The position numbers were made by a program, and so were the translations under genes. Of a stretch of DNA of 64,000 nucleotides, positions 33,241 through 44,855 are shown in pieces; position 1 is the first letter of the stretch; every line of letters begins with the position of its first letter. The DNA comes from Acheta domesticus. Taxonomy: Eukaryota; Arthropoda; Insecta; Orthoptera; Gryllidae. Where the stretch lies: positions 67,816,026-67,880,025 of the forward strand of contig JAHLJT010008756.1 in the NCBI GenBank assembly GCA_031308135.1, given 5' to 3'. The notes under the pieces are model-generated. The model searched no databases. It was not told the DNA's origin and saw only the letters and a program-made list of their open reading frames with translations.

Positions 33241-34384
33241 CCACCAACACCCCAAGCCTCCATATCCTTCTTTCACTACCGACCCCACAAACCTCGTAAC
33301 TCTATTAAATTCCATGTTCCCGCATAACATCACTTCTCCACTTCTCTCCTCACCATTTTCACTTCCGTGTTTCCCCCACTAGTTTCCTCCTTCTCTTCTT
33401 CAATTTTTTAACAGTTCTCGTTTTCTGTAATCACCATCGCTTGGGCTATGCTCTCTCATGCTCATCCGTTTTCTTCCCTTGCTTCTCACCTTCAATTTGA
33501 CTCTTGTTTGTGCAATCGATCTTCTGAATCTTCAGCAACTGATTGTATTAAGACGATTGTCTCTTTCGTGATACACGTGTTTCACAATAAGTTTTAAAAT
33601 TCAACGGAAAGTTCAGCAGGCTGAACACAATTAAAAATTATACAGTATTTATGGCCATATTCAAGGGGTGTCACTTCTAAGCTATTAACAAACAAAATTA
33701 AGTAATTACATACTAATTAGATAGAATATTGCACAACAGAAAACTATAGGGTGGAGTTCAGTTCAAATTTGAGTTTTAGTGATTGTTTGAAAATTTGGTT
33801 TAATTCTCTCTTTAACCTTTTAATAACAATGTTTCAGTATCCATGTTCATATTTGTTTTAATGTTTGCCGATATTTTTATTAATATATTATAAATAATTA
33901 ATATTTTTCAATATTTTGTTTTTGAATTGGTCTGTAAATGTTGTCATACATGGTACGTTGAATATAAAAACCTTCATTGCTTTATTAAAATGGTAATTTA
34001 TAAGTAATTTTTGCAATCCAATCATTAAGTCGAACATTTTTTTAAGTCATTGATCACTTTTTGTAGTTTTTGCCATCCCCCATGACTGCATCTTATCTCC
34101 TCACTACTGTAGTCAGGTTCATTTAGGTGCCCTTTCATTGCATTTCAGCCGTACTCTCCACTCTGCCCCCCTTCCAGAAGTTTATTCCTAATTCTCCGAA
34201 ATTAGTTATTATTTGAAAGAATTGACAGTTTAAAGTAAAAATATAAGGTAAGTAAAAATAAAGTAAAGTAAAAATAAAAGGTAAATGAATATATGATGAG
34301 TCTTCCTTGCCCCAATCACATAATGAAATGTCCATGTTGTATGCGGGGTCCGAACTCATGCTTTCCTCCATATTGGTTATTTTT
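33241..34384. other. Pyrimidine-rich then AT-rich, no gene
   Basis: Low-complexity C/T-rich DNA to about 33520, then AT-rich. Nothing recognised. Confidence 0.5.
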
Positions 34385-34885
34385 TCCGAACGCGTCAATT
34401 ACTGTGATCATTAAACCGCAAGTCTAGTGCATGTTATATCCCGCGAGGTAGCACTGCCCTCCCTCTGGATCGTGAGATCCGGGGCCGACCTACATACCAT
34501 CTTGCGAGATTTCCCCTTCAGGAATTTTCTGAGACGCGGGACATCGCCTCAGTGGGAACATTCTCTAAGCTTCACTGTGGTCTTCCTTCATGAGTGGCAG
34601 TGTAGTGCCCGTAAATGCAAGTGTGTGTGTATGAAAGGGGAGATGAAGGGACGTGGTTGGGGAAGGGAAGATGGTTCTCGGTACGTGGCCCTTTGGTTAA
34701 GGTACTGCTCCGATAATCCAATTAATAGAAGAACCACGGAAAACTACCAGTCAGCACCGCCGGCCGCTAGAGTTCTCTACACAGTGGTTGAACTCGACCA
34801 TGCCCTCTACCTAGTGTTGAAATTCCACTCCCGTTGGAACTCGAACCTAACACCTTTAGGCCAGAAAAACTATAGTGCCAGGCGT
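34385..34885 (-). mobile_element. SINE family A, full-length copy, minus strand
   Basis: On the minus strand: B-box region 'gttcgagttcc' (about 34836-34846), 'cggagcagtaccttaaccaaagggccacg', a central block, and the 3' block 'ggtttaatgatcacagtaattgacgcg'. The reading frame across it (34427-34933) is not a gene. Confidence 0.75.
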
Positions 34886-34929
34886 GGATCCACGGGGAGG
34901 GAAATGAGGGAAATTTTCACCACCACCCC

Positions 34930-36341
34930 TTAATATTTTCAGTAACTATTAATTTTAACTTGTCAGGAAACTTTCAAGCAAAAATATTTTTGGATAATCA
35001 TTAAAACGAATAAAATCGTATTGCAACATGTGCTGTGTGCAGCCTGCGACATTGTACAAAATCTGTAATATGACACATTCGACCAAAACATTTTGAATTT
35101 ACCTTTCCAAAATTTGTCTTTGAATCCGTCCCTGGTCGTGCGCTAAGCCTTCTCAGCTGGTCTGGATACCGATCACTATCTTATAGAGCGGCGACTTCAA
35201 CTTTATTCATTACAAAGAAAGATTTTAATTATTTTCCCTGTCAAGTAACGAACGGAAGATGGCTAAAATTGACTGTAAGTCAAGGACAGCAATCATTCTT
35301 CTCGGACTTAAAAAATTAAGACTATTTAGAAATTGAGGGAGAAAGCGATGGCTGTATTTGTTAACCTATTCGTAAGTATTGTATTGTTTCATAATCGAAG
35401 GAGCATCGCTTAAGGAGCATAAACTTTTGAAATGTGGCAGATATTATTTTAACGAATGCTTTTGAGTCGCTTTGTGTCTTTGAACATATGAATTATAATC
35501 ACTACCGTTATTTTTCCACATTCAAACCGCAATATCTACTATTACGATGTTGTAAATGCACACCTGATGTTAGCCGTTGATTTATAGAGTAATGCAACCA
35601 TTGTTACTAATACCTGGGTGTGCGTTGGTACATAAAAGTTCGAGGTTCGATAGCAGGAAAGGACGTTCCTTTTATAAGCTATAATTACAGCGTGTGGAGA
35701 GCAATGAAATAAAACACACGAGAAAATGAATCTGACAATTAAACTCCACTCACTTTTGCTCAGCATGGGAAACTGTGCATGGAAATCGTTATCCAGTACA
35801 GAAATAACAATTTCATGTATTATAATCGTAATAAAATTTATTATTGCTTGTAATAAAATGCAGATCTTGCAAAACATACTCAACTCGAGAAGCCGGCTGT
35901 ATTGGAATTGGCATTATGAGATATTTTTACTTCACATTTTACATCGAAACGATTATGAGATTTGAAAATAAAGTTTTGGATATTATTATATTTAATATAA
36001 TAATGTATTAGCTTTCCAAAATTCACAATTACATTTTTAAATTATATTTTACTTTATAATGGAAATGAAGTAAATTAATTGACTTGCAAGTGCCCAAGAA
36101 TTGTTTAGAAGACTTAATAAACATTATAACAGAAACATAGGGAAAGAAGTAAATTTCTTTAAAACATTTATTTAAATAAAAAAATTGCATCTTCAGAAAT
36201 ATAGCAACATGATGGTATATTAAATATCATACTGATGAACTGTGTTATAGGATCTCTTTGACCATTCCATTATTTTATAGCATACATTTAACTCTCATGA
36301 ATGTAATATTTATGTAACTCCTCAGTTTTATTTCCAGGGGT
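34930..36341. other. AT-rich stretch, no gene seen
   Basis: Short frames at 35542-35965 have no recognised domain. No RNA or repeat feature was seen. Confidence 0.5.
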
Positions 36342-36792
36342 TGAAGTGTAAATTAAAACTATATTTTTCTGGCACAGTAAAATAGTATTGCGGCAAGTAA
36401 AACGCTCATTAGACTCTAATTTCAATTAAACAAGTTCAATGAATCAAATTCTACATTACTCAAGCACCACATCTTTGTACATATTCCAAAAGGATTAGTC
36501 TTAAAGTCTGGAAACTAAACTGGATCATAAAAATCTTAGTCTGTCTTAAAGATTAACTGCTTGAGGGCCGACAAGAAGTTTCGTTGATATTCCAACAGAA
36601 ATACTTTATTCACGAGACCTCCATAATGAGATAGCTCTTCGGAGTTTAACACGTATCTTTAAGACGTGAATATCTTTGTGGAAAGCTGTGTTCTCTGACT
36701 ACAGGTTTAAACAGAGCATTTGATGCCACTTCCGCACAGTGGCATGGGAAGAGAGATTACGGACAAAAATATAATTTGAATTTGATGAATAG

Positions 36793-37030
36793 TAATTTTA
36801 ACAGGAATTTGTATTAAAAGGCAGAAATAAAATGTCATCAAATACCAATTCTCACATTACGTTTTTTCCGTGATCAACTAAAATTATTCGAATACAAGAA
36901 AATTTAGGAATCAATTTTAACATGAAATTGTATTAAAAGACAGAAATAAAATGTCATCAAATGCCAATTCTCACATTAGGTTTTTTCGTGAATAACTAAA
37001 AATATTCGAATGCAAGAAAAAATAGGAATG
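36793..37030. repeat. 120-bp tandem duplication (copy A)
   Basis: Two direct units of about 120 bases start at 36793 and 36913. Each carries 'aattttaaca', 'gcagaaataaaatgtcatcaaat' and 'ccaattctcacatta'-type blocks. The matching pair lies at about 46304-46541 in copy B. Confidence 0.85.
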
Positions 37031-38059
37031 AGGTAGAAGGAATTGTTCTTATATAGTTTCTGCGAGATCATGTTTTTTTTAAAAAACATAGCACTATCAA
37101 TTTTAGATTTGTTATTCTAATGCAGTGTATCTTTAGATCATTAAAATTGATTGTGATGAAACATGAACATAAGATATATGTAATCATTTGTAAACATTTG
37201 ATAACTGGAGCATAATTTTAAGCAAGTAAGAGAGCTAATAATGATATTTTCAAAGTAATATTTTATACTAGACATTCTTTTTAAATATAAACATAGGCAC
37301 GGATTCATTTGTTATTTTAACATGTCAGTACCCAGTTTAAAAAACGAACCTGCAATTTTTCTACTGTTTTGTTTCCTTGATTCATTATTTGAATGTTGTA
37401 CTTGTGGTTAGGTCGCGTTACACATATAAATCAAATCTCAGTTACATATTGGTGACTGTTCTGTCTTTTAGAGAACCTTCACCTGAACTTTTCATTTACT
37501 GTCCACAAAGGGCAACATTTCATTTTACACTGTACACAATTACACGGTAACGTAGCTCGATGGCCTTTGGCTCAAGAGCTTTTTGTCATCAGAGATTAGA
37601 ACCAGTTAACGCACGTTGTACATTTTTTTTATTTTTTAGACAATATCAATGACTCAAATCGACTTATTCACTAATTAAATGGTTGTTAACTTGACTAAAG
37701 TTTTTCTTTTAATATTCCCTCCCGTAATTCACTCACATAATTCCCTCCATAAGAGAACATGTAGCACCAAGAAGCTGTTTTCATATTCACCTCGTAACCA
37801 CGATCCTGTCTATCCAGGAAATTACACAGTTTATATCGAAGTCCGTATCAAAGGCAATAAGCTAACATTAAGAAATTTGAGTTTGGCCGCGAGATGTCTG
37901 TTGTCACCCCAGTGCCCGAGTGGCGAGTGCTCGCGCGGGCCGAAAGATCCACTTATTTTTTCCGCCGCTGGATTCCCCCTGTCGGCCGCCGCGATCCAGT
38001 TAAGCGCGAGCACGAGGCAACGCTTCGGCCCGTCACGCAGGCGCTGGGCTTGAGACGGG

Positions 38060-38215
38060 CACATGCGCGAGCGGGCGGGCTGGCGGGCGGGTGGAGAGGC
38101 GGGCGGGCAAAAGAGCGAACGGGCGGGGATGTGGGCGAACGGGCCTGCGGGCGGACGAACAGACGGGCGAACGGGCGGGCGAACGGGCGGGCGAACGGTG
38201 GGAATGGGCGGTAAG
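38060..38215. repeat. GC-rich minisatellite (gcgaacgggcgg-type)
   Basis: Tandem imperfect units of about 8-12 bases built from 'cgggcgaacggg' and 'gggcggg'. Frames on both strands are stop-free artefacts. The matching array is at about 47570-47705. Confidence 0.8.
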
Positions 38216-38237
38216 GAGCGGGTGTATGAGCGGAAAT

Positions 38238-38575
38238 GGTGAATGAGTGTGACCAGACTCTCAGAGAAGTGAGTGGAGGAATGGAAGAGTGTGGATCTTT
38301 TAGTCGGAAATGTGAATAGAGAAATGGAGTGTAGTCAGGCACTCAGAAAACTGGGTAGATAAATATGGAGCAGACATTCGGGAAAGTGGGTGGAGATGAA
38401 CGAGTGTGGGCTAGACACGCGGAGAAAGAGTAGAGGAACGGAGGAGTGTGGATCAGACACTCGAGGAAGCGGTAGAGAAATAGAAGAATGTGGGTAAATA
38501 CTCGTAGAATGGAATAGAGGATTGAAAATGTTTAGGTCAGACTCTCGAAGGAGGGAGTAGAAAAATGGAAGAGAG
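38238..38575. repeat. Degenerate 40-43-bp tandem repeat, about 8 units
   Basis: Units follow the pattern 'gaccagactctc(a)gagaag...' then 'agtggaggaatggaagagtgtg'. Unit length varies from 39 to 43 and spacing drifts. The homologous array is at about 47755-48080. Confidence 0.75.
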
Positions 38576-39723
38576 TTTATCTGCCATCATTCATTAATAG
38601 GGAAAGGATTTTTGTGGATATTATTTTATAGGATATTTAAAAAAAATCTTGAAATATGCTTTTAAAAATATGCATGTGTGACCTAAAAATTCTGAAATAC
38701 GCACTTAAATATGCAATAAAAATTAATAATATTTCATTTCCTTTATAAACCTTTCTTCATAAAAGTCAGGAAAACCATACTTGGAATGGAAAGAAATATA
38801 TTTCTTTCAAATAAAATAAATTTCGCTGGAGAATAATTGAAGTAAATATTTATCTTGGTGAAGAACATTGTATGTCTCGTTGCATTTCTTCTGCCTGGTT
38901 TAAAAATGTTATATCAAGAGATATCAAAAACTTTGCTCAAGTATTTGTAAAAAACGCGAAACTATGACAAGCTCTTTCTAATGAATGAGCTCTCACAATA
39001 GATTCTAGGAAAAAATGAAACGTTTCAAAGATAAATCTGTATCGTGACGAAATATACAAAATACGCGCCCTATAATTACACGAATATGCACCAACCGGGA
39101 AAATTGGCCAAATATGTCCATATATGCATTAACATATTAATTTACATAGCATCCAAGTCTAACCGAATGTCAAGAAATTTCACTTTTCTATGCCCTGATG
39201 CAATGGACTAAAATATGCGAAATCATAGAAATTCGCCCCTTATTCATTATCTAATAATTGTTCAGGAAAGTCAAGTGTCAGTTTGTGGTGCTTGATAGTC
39301 GATATCCCATTAGCGTTTGAGGAGTAGAAAAAAATGAACAGTGCAACAAAAGACACATAGGAACCAATATTCCATCATGGACATGGCGCCAGGGGGCCGG
39401 GGATAGGTGAAAGAAGGCGAAGAAAAGACACATACGAAGAACACTTATAACAAACAACAGCCGATAAAAGACGCTCGGAATTAACATTCCGTTAAGGATA
39501 TGTCACCGGAAGCAGAAGGACACTGGAAACAAAACAAAACAAGGAACAATTACCATCAAATCTCCAAATCCATTGCGTCTGTAGAACTAGGCACCACAAA
39601 TATCATAGGCGTGTTCAGCCTACAACAATCGAGGATGCAACTACACTTGTAGAACCCATCTGGTTCCCTTTGATGTTAACATTTTTTTTATTTACATATG
39701 ACATATTTTATTAAGAAATAATA

Positions 39724-39965
39724 AAACTACTTTCTACAAGGAGAATGGAATTGTACACGTTAATGACACAATAAATTCAATTGATTTCTGTTGATCCATT
39801 AAAGGTTTTCAGATGGTTTAGAGAGCCGTTTTTTTTGCAATAGCCAACCAAAAAAAGAGGAAAACAAGAAATTTATCATATTATATGGCAATAAAATACT
39901 GTATTGCATAGAGCTTCCAGTCCTGTTGATAATTTTCAGACGGCCCACGGCCACCGTGGATCTCC
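39724..39965. repeat. About 220-bp repeat preceding GC block (copy 1)
   Basis: Similar to 42372-42600. Shared blocks include 'gagaatggaattgta', 'ttcagatggttt(a/g)gagagccg', 'aaaaaaagaggaaaa', 'tggcaataaaatact' and 'attgcatag'. Both copies lead into a GC-rich block, suggesting an ancient segmental duplication. Confidence 0.75.
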
Positions 39966-40300
39966 TACGGCAAATACATTTACGCATTGGGAGCAGAACC
40001 CACCGCTTCTCTCTCACGCCGGCTGCCGATCAGAAGCGATCGCCTCCCCCACCCCAAGCGGCCCCATCCCCGAGGGCGCCACTTTTTGCAGGCGACCGAC
40101 TTCGAATTTACATTTGAGATCGATCGCTTGACCCATTAGTCCGTGCGCTTCGAGTTAATTGAATGAGAGCGGCGGCGGAGGCGGCGGCGAGCAAATCTCT
40201 TCTCCCAGCCCCGCGGCCGCCACTCGGCGCTGTGCACGCAAGCGACCCGCCGCCCCCGCCGCACATTGTGACCGAAGGGGCAAAAACACGGCCCAAACCT
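39966..40300. other. GC-rich block (copy A)
   Basis: CpG-rich DNA with a ggcggc run near 40170-40190. The frames are composition artefacts. A LINE fragment is inserted into its right edge. The equivalent in copy B is 49445-49805. Confidence 0.5.
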
Positions 40301-40314
40301 CAAACAACTTCAGA

Positions 40315-40897
40315 CATGTCCACAATATTGTCCACTTCATCAAAGACACTTGAGTTACATAATGAAAATCATAAAAAAGCAATGGAATACGATTTGGAAA
40401 GAGTGCAAATAAAGCAATATACATAAAATGATTAATGATTTCCATAAATTAAGAACCAACAAAAAGCTCAGCCGCAAAGATCAAGTGACACTCTCTCGAA
40501 TCAGATCTGAACATACCAAGCTTACTCACTCACATATGTTAAATTTCACAGCTTCCCTTAACATGTGAATCATGCAACGAACAACTGTCAATTGTCCATA
40601 TTCTTCAGACATGTACAAAATATACCAGTGAACGCCAATCAATCCTACAGACTGATAATCTTAAAAATATTTTGTACTCCACTGATTTTCAAGTAAAAAT
40701 ATTAACATTGCGTAAATTATTAAAAGTGTATGACGATTTATAAGTATGTCATTTGTAAATTACTGTTCCACTCTTGCTTACATTATATTTTCATTATGTT
40801 ATCCAATCATGTATTAAATATAGTATAACATGTGTTTTTGCACTCGCTAATAACCTTGTCGTTGATGCGACTTTAAATAAAATAAATTTTGAAAAAA
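40315..40897 (+). mobile_element. 5'-truncated LINE 3' end (copy A), frameshifted
   Basis: Same insertion as 49818-50395. Relative to copy B this copy has several one-base differences, including an extra T near 40555 ('gcttccctt' versus 'gctccctt'). These break the reading frame that is open in copy B. Confidence 0.8.
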
Positions 40898-40909
40898 AAC
40901 TTCAGATTC

Positions 40910-42370
40910 AATGTGGTTTTTAAGGCCGCCCGTCGGAAGTGTGAGGTCAGGGTACAGCTACAAGCGGAACTGTGTGATGCAGTGGTTTGGGACATTTCCA
41001 CCTAAGTGTGTGCGACATCCAGGTTGTGTTTTCGAATTATGATAGGATATTTTGTGTTGTGGTATGGTGTGTATTCTTAACACGTTAAGCATTTCTCTCG
41101 AATCTTAAATGCCAATTCTCTCTCCGGTAAGTTGTATGAGCAGGGAATAAGTCAAAATGTGTGATGGAAGGTTTTGAGGTGCACAGCGTCTGATCCATCT
41201 AAGTGCAGTATGACTCCCTTTCCTTGACGCAACACCAACGAGTTAGAATATACTACATAATATGGCTACCCTATGGTTTCAACCCTCGCAGAACTAGTGA
41301 TCGCCTTGCTTTTTCCAGTCAAATCATGAGAGGTGCGTGATGGAGGCATGTAGAATAGTTCTTTGTATCAGATCTTTCTATGTTATTCTCTTTACGTTTA
41401 ACGGTACTTAAATTGTATTTAATTGTATTGAAATATGATTGTCTTTATTTACTTGTTATTGACAATTATTAATGACAACCGTCATGCAAGGAATATTGTT
41501 TATATTTGACGCCTTATTCGTGATCTGTTTCTTTGTTTATTACTGCAATAAGAATTTCAGGCATTGTACTAACTAAAATAACGTTTCAGTATCTTCCATT
41601 CTTATAATAATAACCGATGCAAGAAGCAAAGTGTTCTTTAAGTTTCTAAACTTAAAAATACTCTGATTCTTCAGAGAGCACTGCTTTGACTTGAAAACCA
41701 TGGCTTCAATTTGTTGGAAAAATGGCGGCGCTTCAGCTTCTCTACGTCGTATTATTTTAACTTATTATGCAACACCAAAAGCAATAGGCTCAGGAACATC
41801 GTTTGTCCAAAAGTATTTATGTTGCCCGACATGGGCTCACAATCCACGTTGGCGAGATAGTGTGGGTCTCATTCATGGAGGAGAATATCTGTAAGCACTG
41901 AATATGTTTGTATATACGAAGTATGAAAAAATATGAATACCCATTTCACGCAAATAAAAAAAATGTCTTAAACATAACAAAGCTGGATTCTTACAAACGA
42001 AAAATGATGAGCACTAATCATTTTAGACTTTTACAGGTACAACCGGTACAACAAATGCTCCAAATGCTCACTATCGGCGTCGCTACTCTTCTGAATAATT
42101 GAACTACAGTTCAAACAACATTCGCAAAACTGTCCTCAGCGATTGCAGCAGAATCCGTTTCAATTTATTCCTAAATTTTCCTGCAGTGTAGGTGATGTTC
42201 CACGGTTTACATAATTCTTAAGACAACCCCATTAGTAGAAGTCCAACGGAGTTATACCAAAAGAACCTTAAGGAAACTCAATCAGACCTCTTCATTCTAT
42301 CTAGTGCATGGAATAATGTCATTAAAGTACGCACGTACGTATCTGTGAGTTAAGACGTAATAATACAACA
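40910..42370. other. AT-rich unique part of copy A
   Basis: No gene was recognised. The short frame at 41691-41894 ('MASICWKNGGASASL...' in the other register) has no known domain. A tRNA-like trace lies near 40975-41040. Confidence 0.4.
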
Positions 42371-42371
42371 T

Positions 42372-42600
42372 ACTACAATGAGAATGGAATTGTAACATTA
42401 ATGATACAATTAATTTACTTGATTTTATGTTGATTCATTAAAGGGCTTTCAGATGGTTTGGAGAGCCGTTTTTCGCAATTGTCAACTAAAAAAAGAGGAA
42501 AATAAGGAATTTATCATATTGATGGCAATAAAATACTCTATTGCATAGGCCTTCGAGTCCTGTTAATTTTCAGAGGGATCACGGCTTCCGTGTCATTGCC
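42372..42600. repeat. About 220-bp repeat preceding GC block (copy 2)
   Basis: Paralogue of 39724-39965 within the same segment. See that entry for the shared blocks. Confidence 0.75.
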
Positions 42601-42915
42601 AAATGTTATTTCGTGAGGTTTCGCCCGCGGGTTCTTGATTTGGGCCCACCGTTCCCGCCGCCGCGCCGCAGTCCCACGGGTGCCGCTCTGCCCCTTTCGT
42701 GCCGCGTCGCATGTGGTCCATGACGCCGGGAGAAGAAGGGGGCTGCTGCCGCCGCCAGGTCTCCCACTTGGCGGAAAATGGTTATTCGTTTCCAGGAGGG
42801 AGAGGAAGCGGCCGTTGTAATGTGCTAATGCGGCCCGCGGGTGGAGTTTTCGCGTCGAACCGGCATCAGGCTGATATCAAGAAGTCGCTTCGGCCCCCTA
42901 GTGTGGCATCTGAAC
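42601..42915. other. GC/CpG-rich block (copy A)
   Basis: CpG-dense DNA with 'ccgccgccgcgccgc'-type runs. Frames of 60-77 codons are not convincing. Identical block in copy B at 52080-52395. Confidence 0.5.
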
Positions 42916-42933
42916 GCTTTAAGCAGTTTTAAA

Positions 42934-43186
42934 CCAGCAGAGATGGCTCAGGGCATCGACTGATGTCACTGTACAGCCTCTGACCGGGAGATCCTAGGGT
43001 CCGAGTCCCGACGTTGGCAGGATTTTCCATACTGGCTGGAGAACTAGGTCGAATTCAGTCGCTGTCTGGAGGAGAATTCTAGCGGGCGGCTGTTCTGATC
43101 AGTAGTTTTCCGTGGTTTCTGCGATCAATAGCAGGCGAATACCAGAGCAGTACCTTAACAAACGGGCCACGGACAGTACCTTAACA
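42934..43186 (+). mobile_element. SINE family A, 5' half, interrupted by LINE
   Basis: Same SINE as 52416-52973, with the same left flank 'ttaagcagttttaaa' (42919-42933). It is cut after 253 bases at 'cagtaccttaaca' (43174-43186), where the R1-like LINE starts. The SINE 3' half is not seen on this side of the gap. Confidence 0.9.
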
Positions 43187-43295
43187 GTGGCCCCAGTGCC
43201 ACAAGCGTTCAATTGAGTGTTCCGAATCAGAGGCCAAACGCAAGGACCCCGGGTGTAGTGGTGCACTATCCGGGGGACTACCTCTAGGTGTGAAA

Positions 43296-44558
43296 ATGGC
43301 TCAGAATTCGGACGAAGAAACCCTGGCCGAAGTAGCCAGGGCTATGACTCCAGTGAGCGCGAAGATATGTGGTGATCCTCCAGCTCCAAGTGCTCTGGGG
43401 CCGGGCAACGTTTCTGCCGAAAGGCAGAAGCGGCCGAGAGAGGACTCCCAGGATAAAGATGGGGACGAGATGAGCGACGGCATCTTTAGATGCGACGAGA
43501 TGATCAGTATGCTCAATAAGAAAGGAGCAAAAATCAACGCCCAAGACAAGGACCTATTGCTTGGCACCTTAAGGCTATGCAAGGGTCTTCTGTTGAAGGC
43601 ATTGAAACCTGGATATTCGATAGAAGAATTCGAAAATAGATTGGTTCAGACCGTAGAAAACAAACTGGTTCAGACCGTGAAAGAGGCAATTAAGCCCGTA
43701 ACTGACCGCATAGAGACCATGGTTTTTACCAACAGGTCCTATGCGGCAGCGGCGTCTAGGCCCGCCAAGCCTAAGGCAGCCGTGGATTTTAAACCTCGGA
43801 AGGAGGAAAGAATACAAGAAAATGTGGTCTTAATAAAGGCCAAAAACAACAAGGAAATGACACACCAAGGAATGCTGGAAGAGATCAGCAGTAAAATAAA
43901 GGACAAGCGTGCGAGAATCAAGACGTCGCGCTTCAATGCGAAGAGCGGCGTCTTGATGATCGAAGCTGCCGACCAAAAGGCGGCACAAACAGTTAAAGAA
44001 AGCGTTGCCTCCTCCACCAAGGTGGAGGAGAAAATCAATAAGAAGTTCGCCCCGAAGATCATCGTCCATGGCATTCCCCGTGCCGCGGACGAGAAGGGTT
44101 TTCTGGGCGAACTCAAAAGGTACAACTTTGCTGGTACCGACCTTGAAAAGGAGGCAGAGGACATTAAGGTCCTTTTCAAAATGGGACGGGAGAATGATGC
44201 AAAGCCGGTGAGGAGCTGGGTGCTCAGGGTTACCCCTGGCATCTGGAAGTATTGTGACCAGACGCAGAGGCTGTACGCCGATATGACATCGTACCGGTGC
44301 TACACCTATGTTGCGGCTATGAGGTGCTTAAACTGCCTTCGTTTTGGGCACCGGAAGGCAGTGTGCAAAGAAAAGAGGGTCTGTGGCAACTGCGCAGAGG
44401 AGCACGAGGGCGCATGCCCACCACAAGCGGTGACAAAATGTGTGAATTGCGTAAGAAGCAAAAGGAAAGAAGTGGGGCATAAAGCATTCAGTGAGAAATG
44501 CCCGGAGCTGAAGTTGGCTACTGAGATCGAAATCTCCCGCACTGACTATGGATCTTAG
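43296..44558 (+). CDS. LINE ORF1, gag-like zinc-knuckle protein
   Basis: A 420-residue protein from the ATG at 43296. An in-frame GTG six bases upstream is not a likely start. The N-terminal third is acidic, K/E-rich and probably helical (includes a duplicated 'ENRLVQTVENKLVQTV' stretch). The middle carries a region of the kind seen in ORF1p RNA-binding domains ('KIIVHGIP' through 'VLRVTPGIW'). The C-terminus has three zinc knuckles: C-X2-C-X4-H-X4-C ('CLNCLRFGHRKAVC'), then C-X2-C-X3-H-X3-C ('CGNCAEEHEGAC'), then a CVNC...HKAFSEKC form. This triple arrangement is typical of R1, I, LOA and Jockey ORF1 proteins, which package the element RNA. The ORF is uninterrupted. The stop overlaps the start of ORF2. 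Confidence 0.92.
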   Translation: MAQNSDEETLAEVARAMTPVSAKICGDPPAPSALGPGNVSAERQKRPREDSQDKDGDEMSDGIFRCDEMISMLNKKGAKINAQDKDLLLGTLRLCKGLLLKALKPGYSIEEFENRLVQTVENKLVQTVKEAIKPVTDRIETMVFTNRSYAAAASRPAKPKAAVDFKPRKEERIQENVVLIKAKNNKEMTHQGMLEEISSKIKDKRARIKTSRFNAKSGVLMIEAADQKAAQTVKESVASSTKVEEKINKKFAPKIIVHGIPRAADEKGFLGELKRYNFAGTDLEKEAEDIKVLFKMGRENDAKPVRSWVLRVTPGIWKYCDQTQRLYADMTSYRCYTYVAAMRCLNCLRFGHRKAVCKEKRVCGNCAEEHEGACPPQAVTKCVNCVRSKRKEVGHKAFSEKCPELKLATEIEISRTDYGS

Positions 44559-44855
44559 ATTCATACAAATCAATGCGGGAAGAGCGATAGCCGCAATGGC
44601 AAGTATCGAAAAGATCTGTGGCACACGTGATGCTCCGGACGTTCTCCTGATACAAGAACCATACACCATCCAAGGAAGGCTCGCAGGTCTGCACCGCTCG
44701 TTCCGGGTTGTGCAGGCAGGCGAAACAGGGAAAAGGAATAGAGCAGCCATTATAATAAACAACCCACATCTTCGAGTACATGAGCTAGCGCAACACACGT
44801 CACCGGACATGGTAGTTTGCGAATTATCAGGAGTTGGGCCGCAAACTGTCAGAGC
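44548..44855 (+). CDS. LINE ORF2, AP endonuclease N-terminus (partial)
   Basis: It begins with the ATG at 44548 and overlaps the last 11 bases of ORF1 in another frame, an arrangement common in R1-type elements, where ORF2 is made by reinitiation or frameshifting. The visible 102 residues contain 'FIQINAGRA' (the conserved Asn of the first EEP motif) and 'PDVLLIQEPY' (the Glu/QEP motif). Both are hallmarks of the apurinic/apyrimidinic-type endonuclease at the start of ORF2. The rest, including the RT, lies in or beyond the gap and is not visible. The apparent long frames continuing through the N run are not evidence. Confidence 0.9.

Larger units (their letters stand above)
36342..43186. repeat. 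6.8-kb duplicated segment, copy A
   Basis: Collinear and nearly identical with 45856-52668. Differences are mostly single-base indels in short runs, plus scattered substitutions and a few larger indels. An example is about 17 extra bases near 40978 here ('gcagtggtttggga' region) that are absent near 50477. The left edge is adjacent to unique sequence. The right edge is the point where the LINE begins. Best explained as overlapping contigs or haplotypes separated by a placeholder gap. Confidence 0.9.
43187..44855 (+). mobile_element. R1/I-type LINE, 5' part, cut by assembly gap
   Basis: Non-LTR retrotransposon with a 109-base 5' UTR (43187-43295), a gag-like ORF1 and the start of an AP-endonuclease ORF2. 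The sequence is cut by the N run at 44856. Comparison with 52668 shows the empty site, so this is an insertion into the SINE. Both ORFs are intact where visible, which suggests a young copy. Confidence 0.9.
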
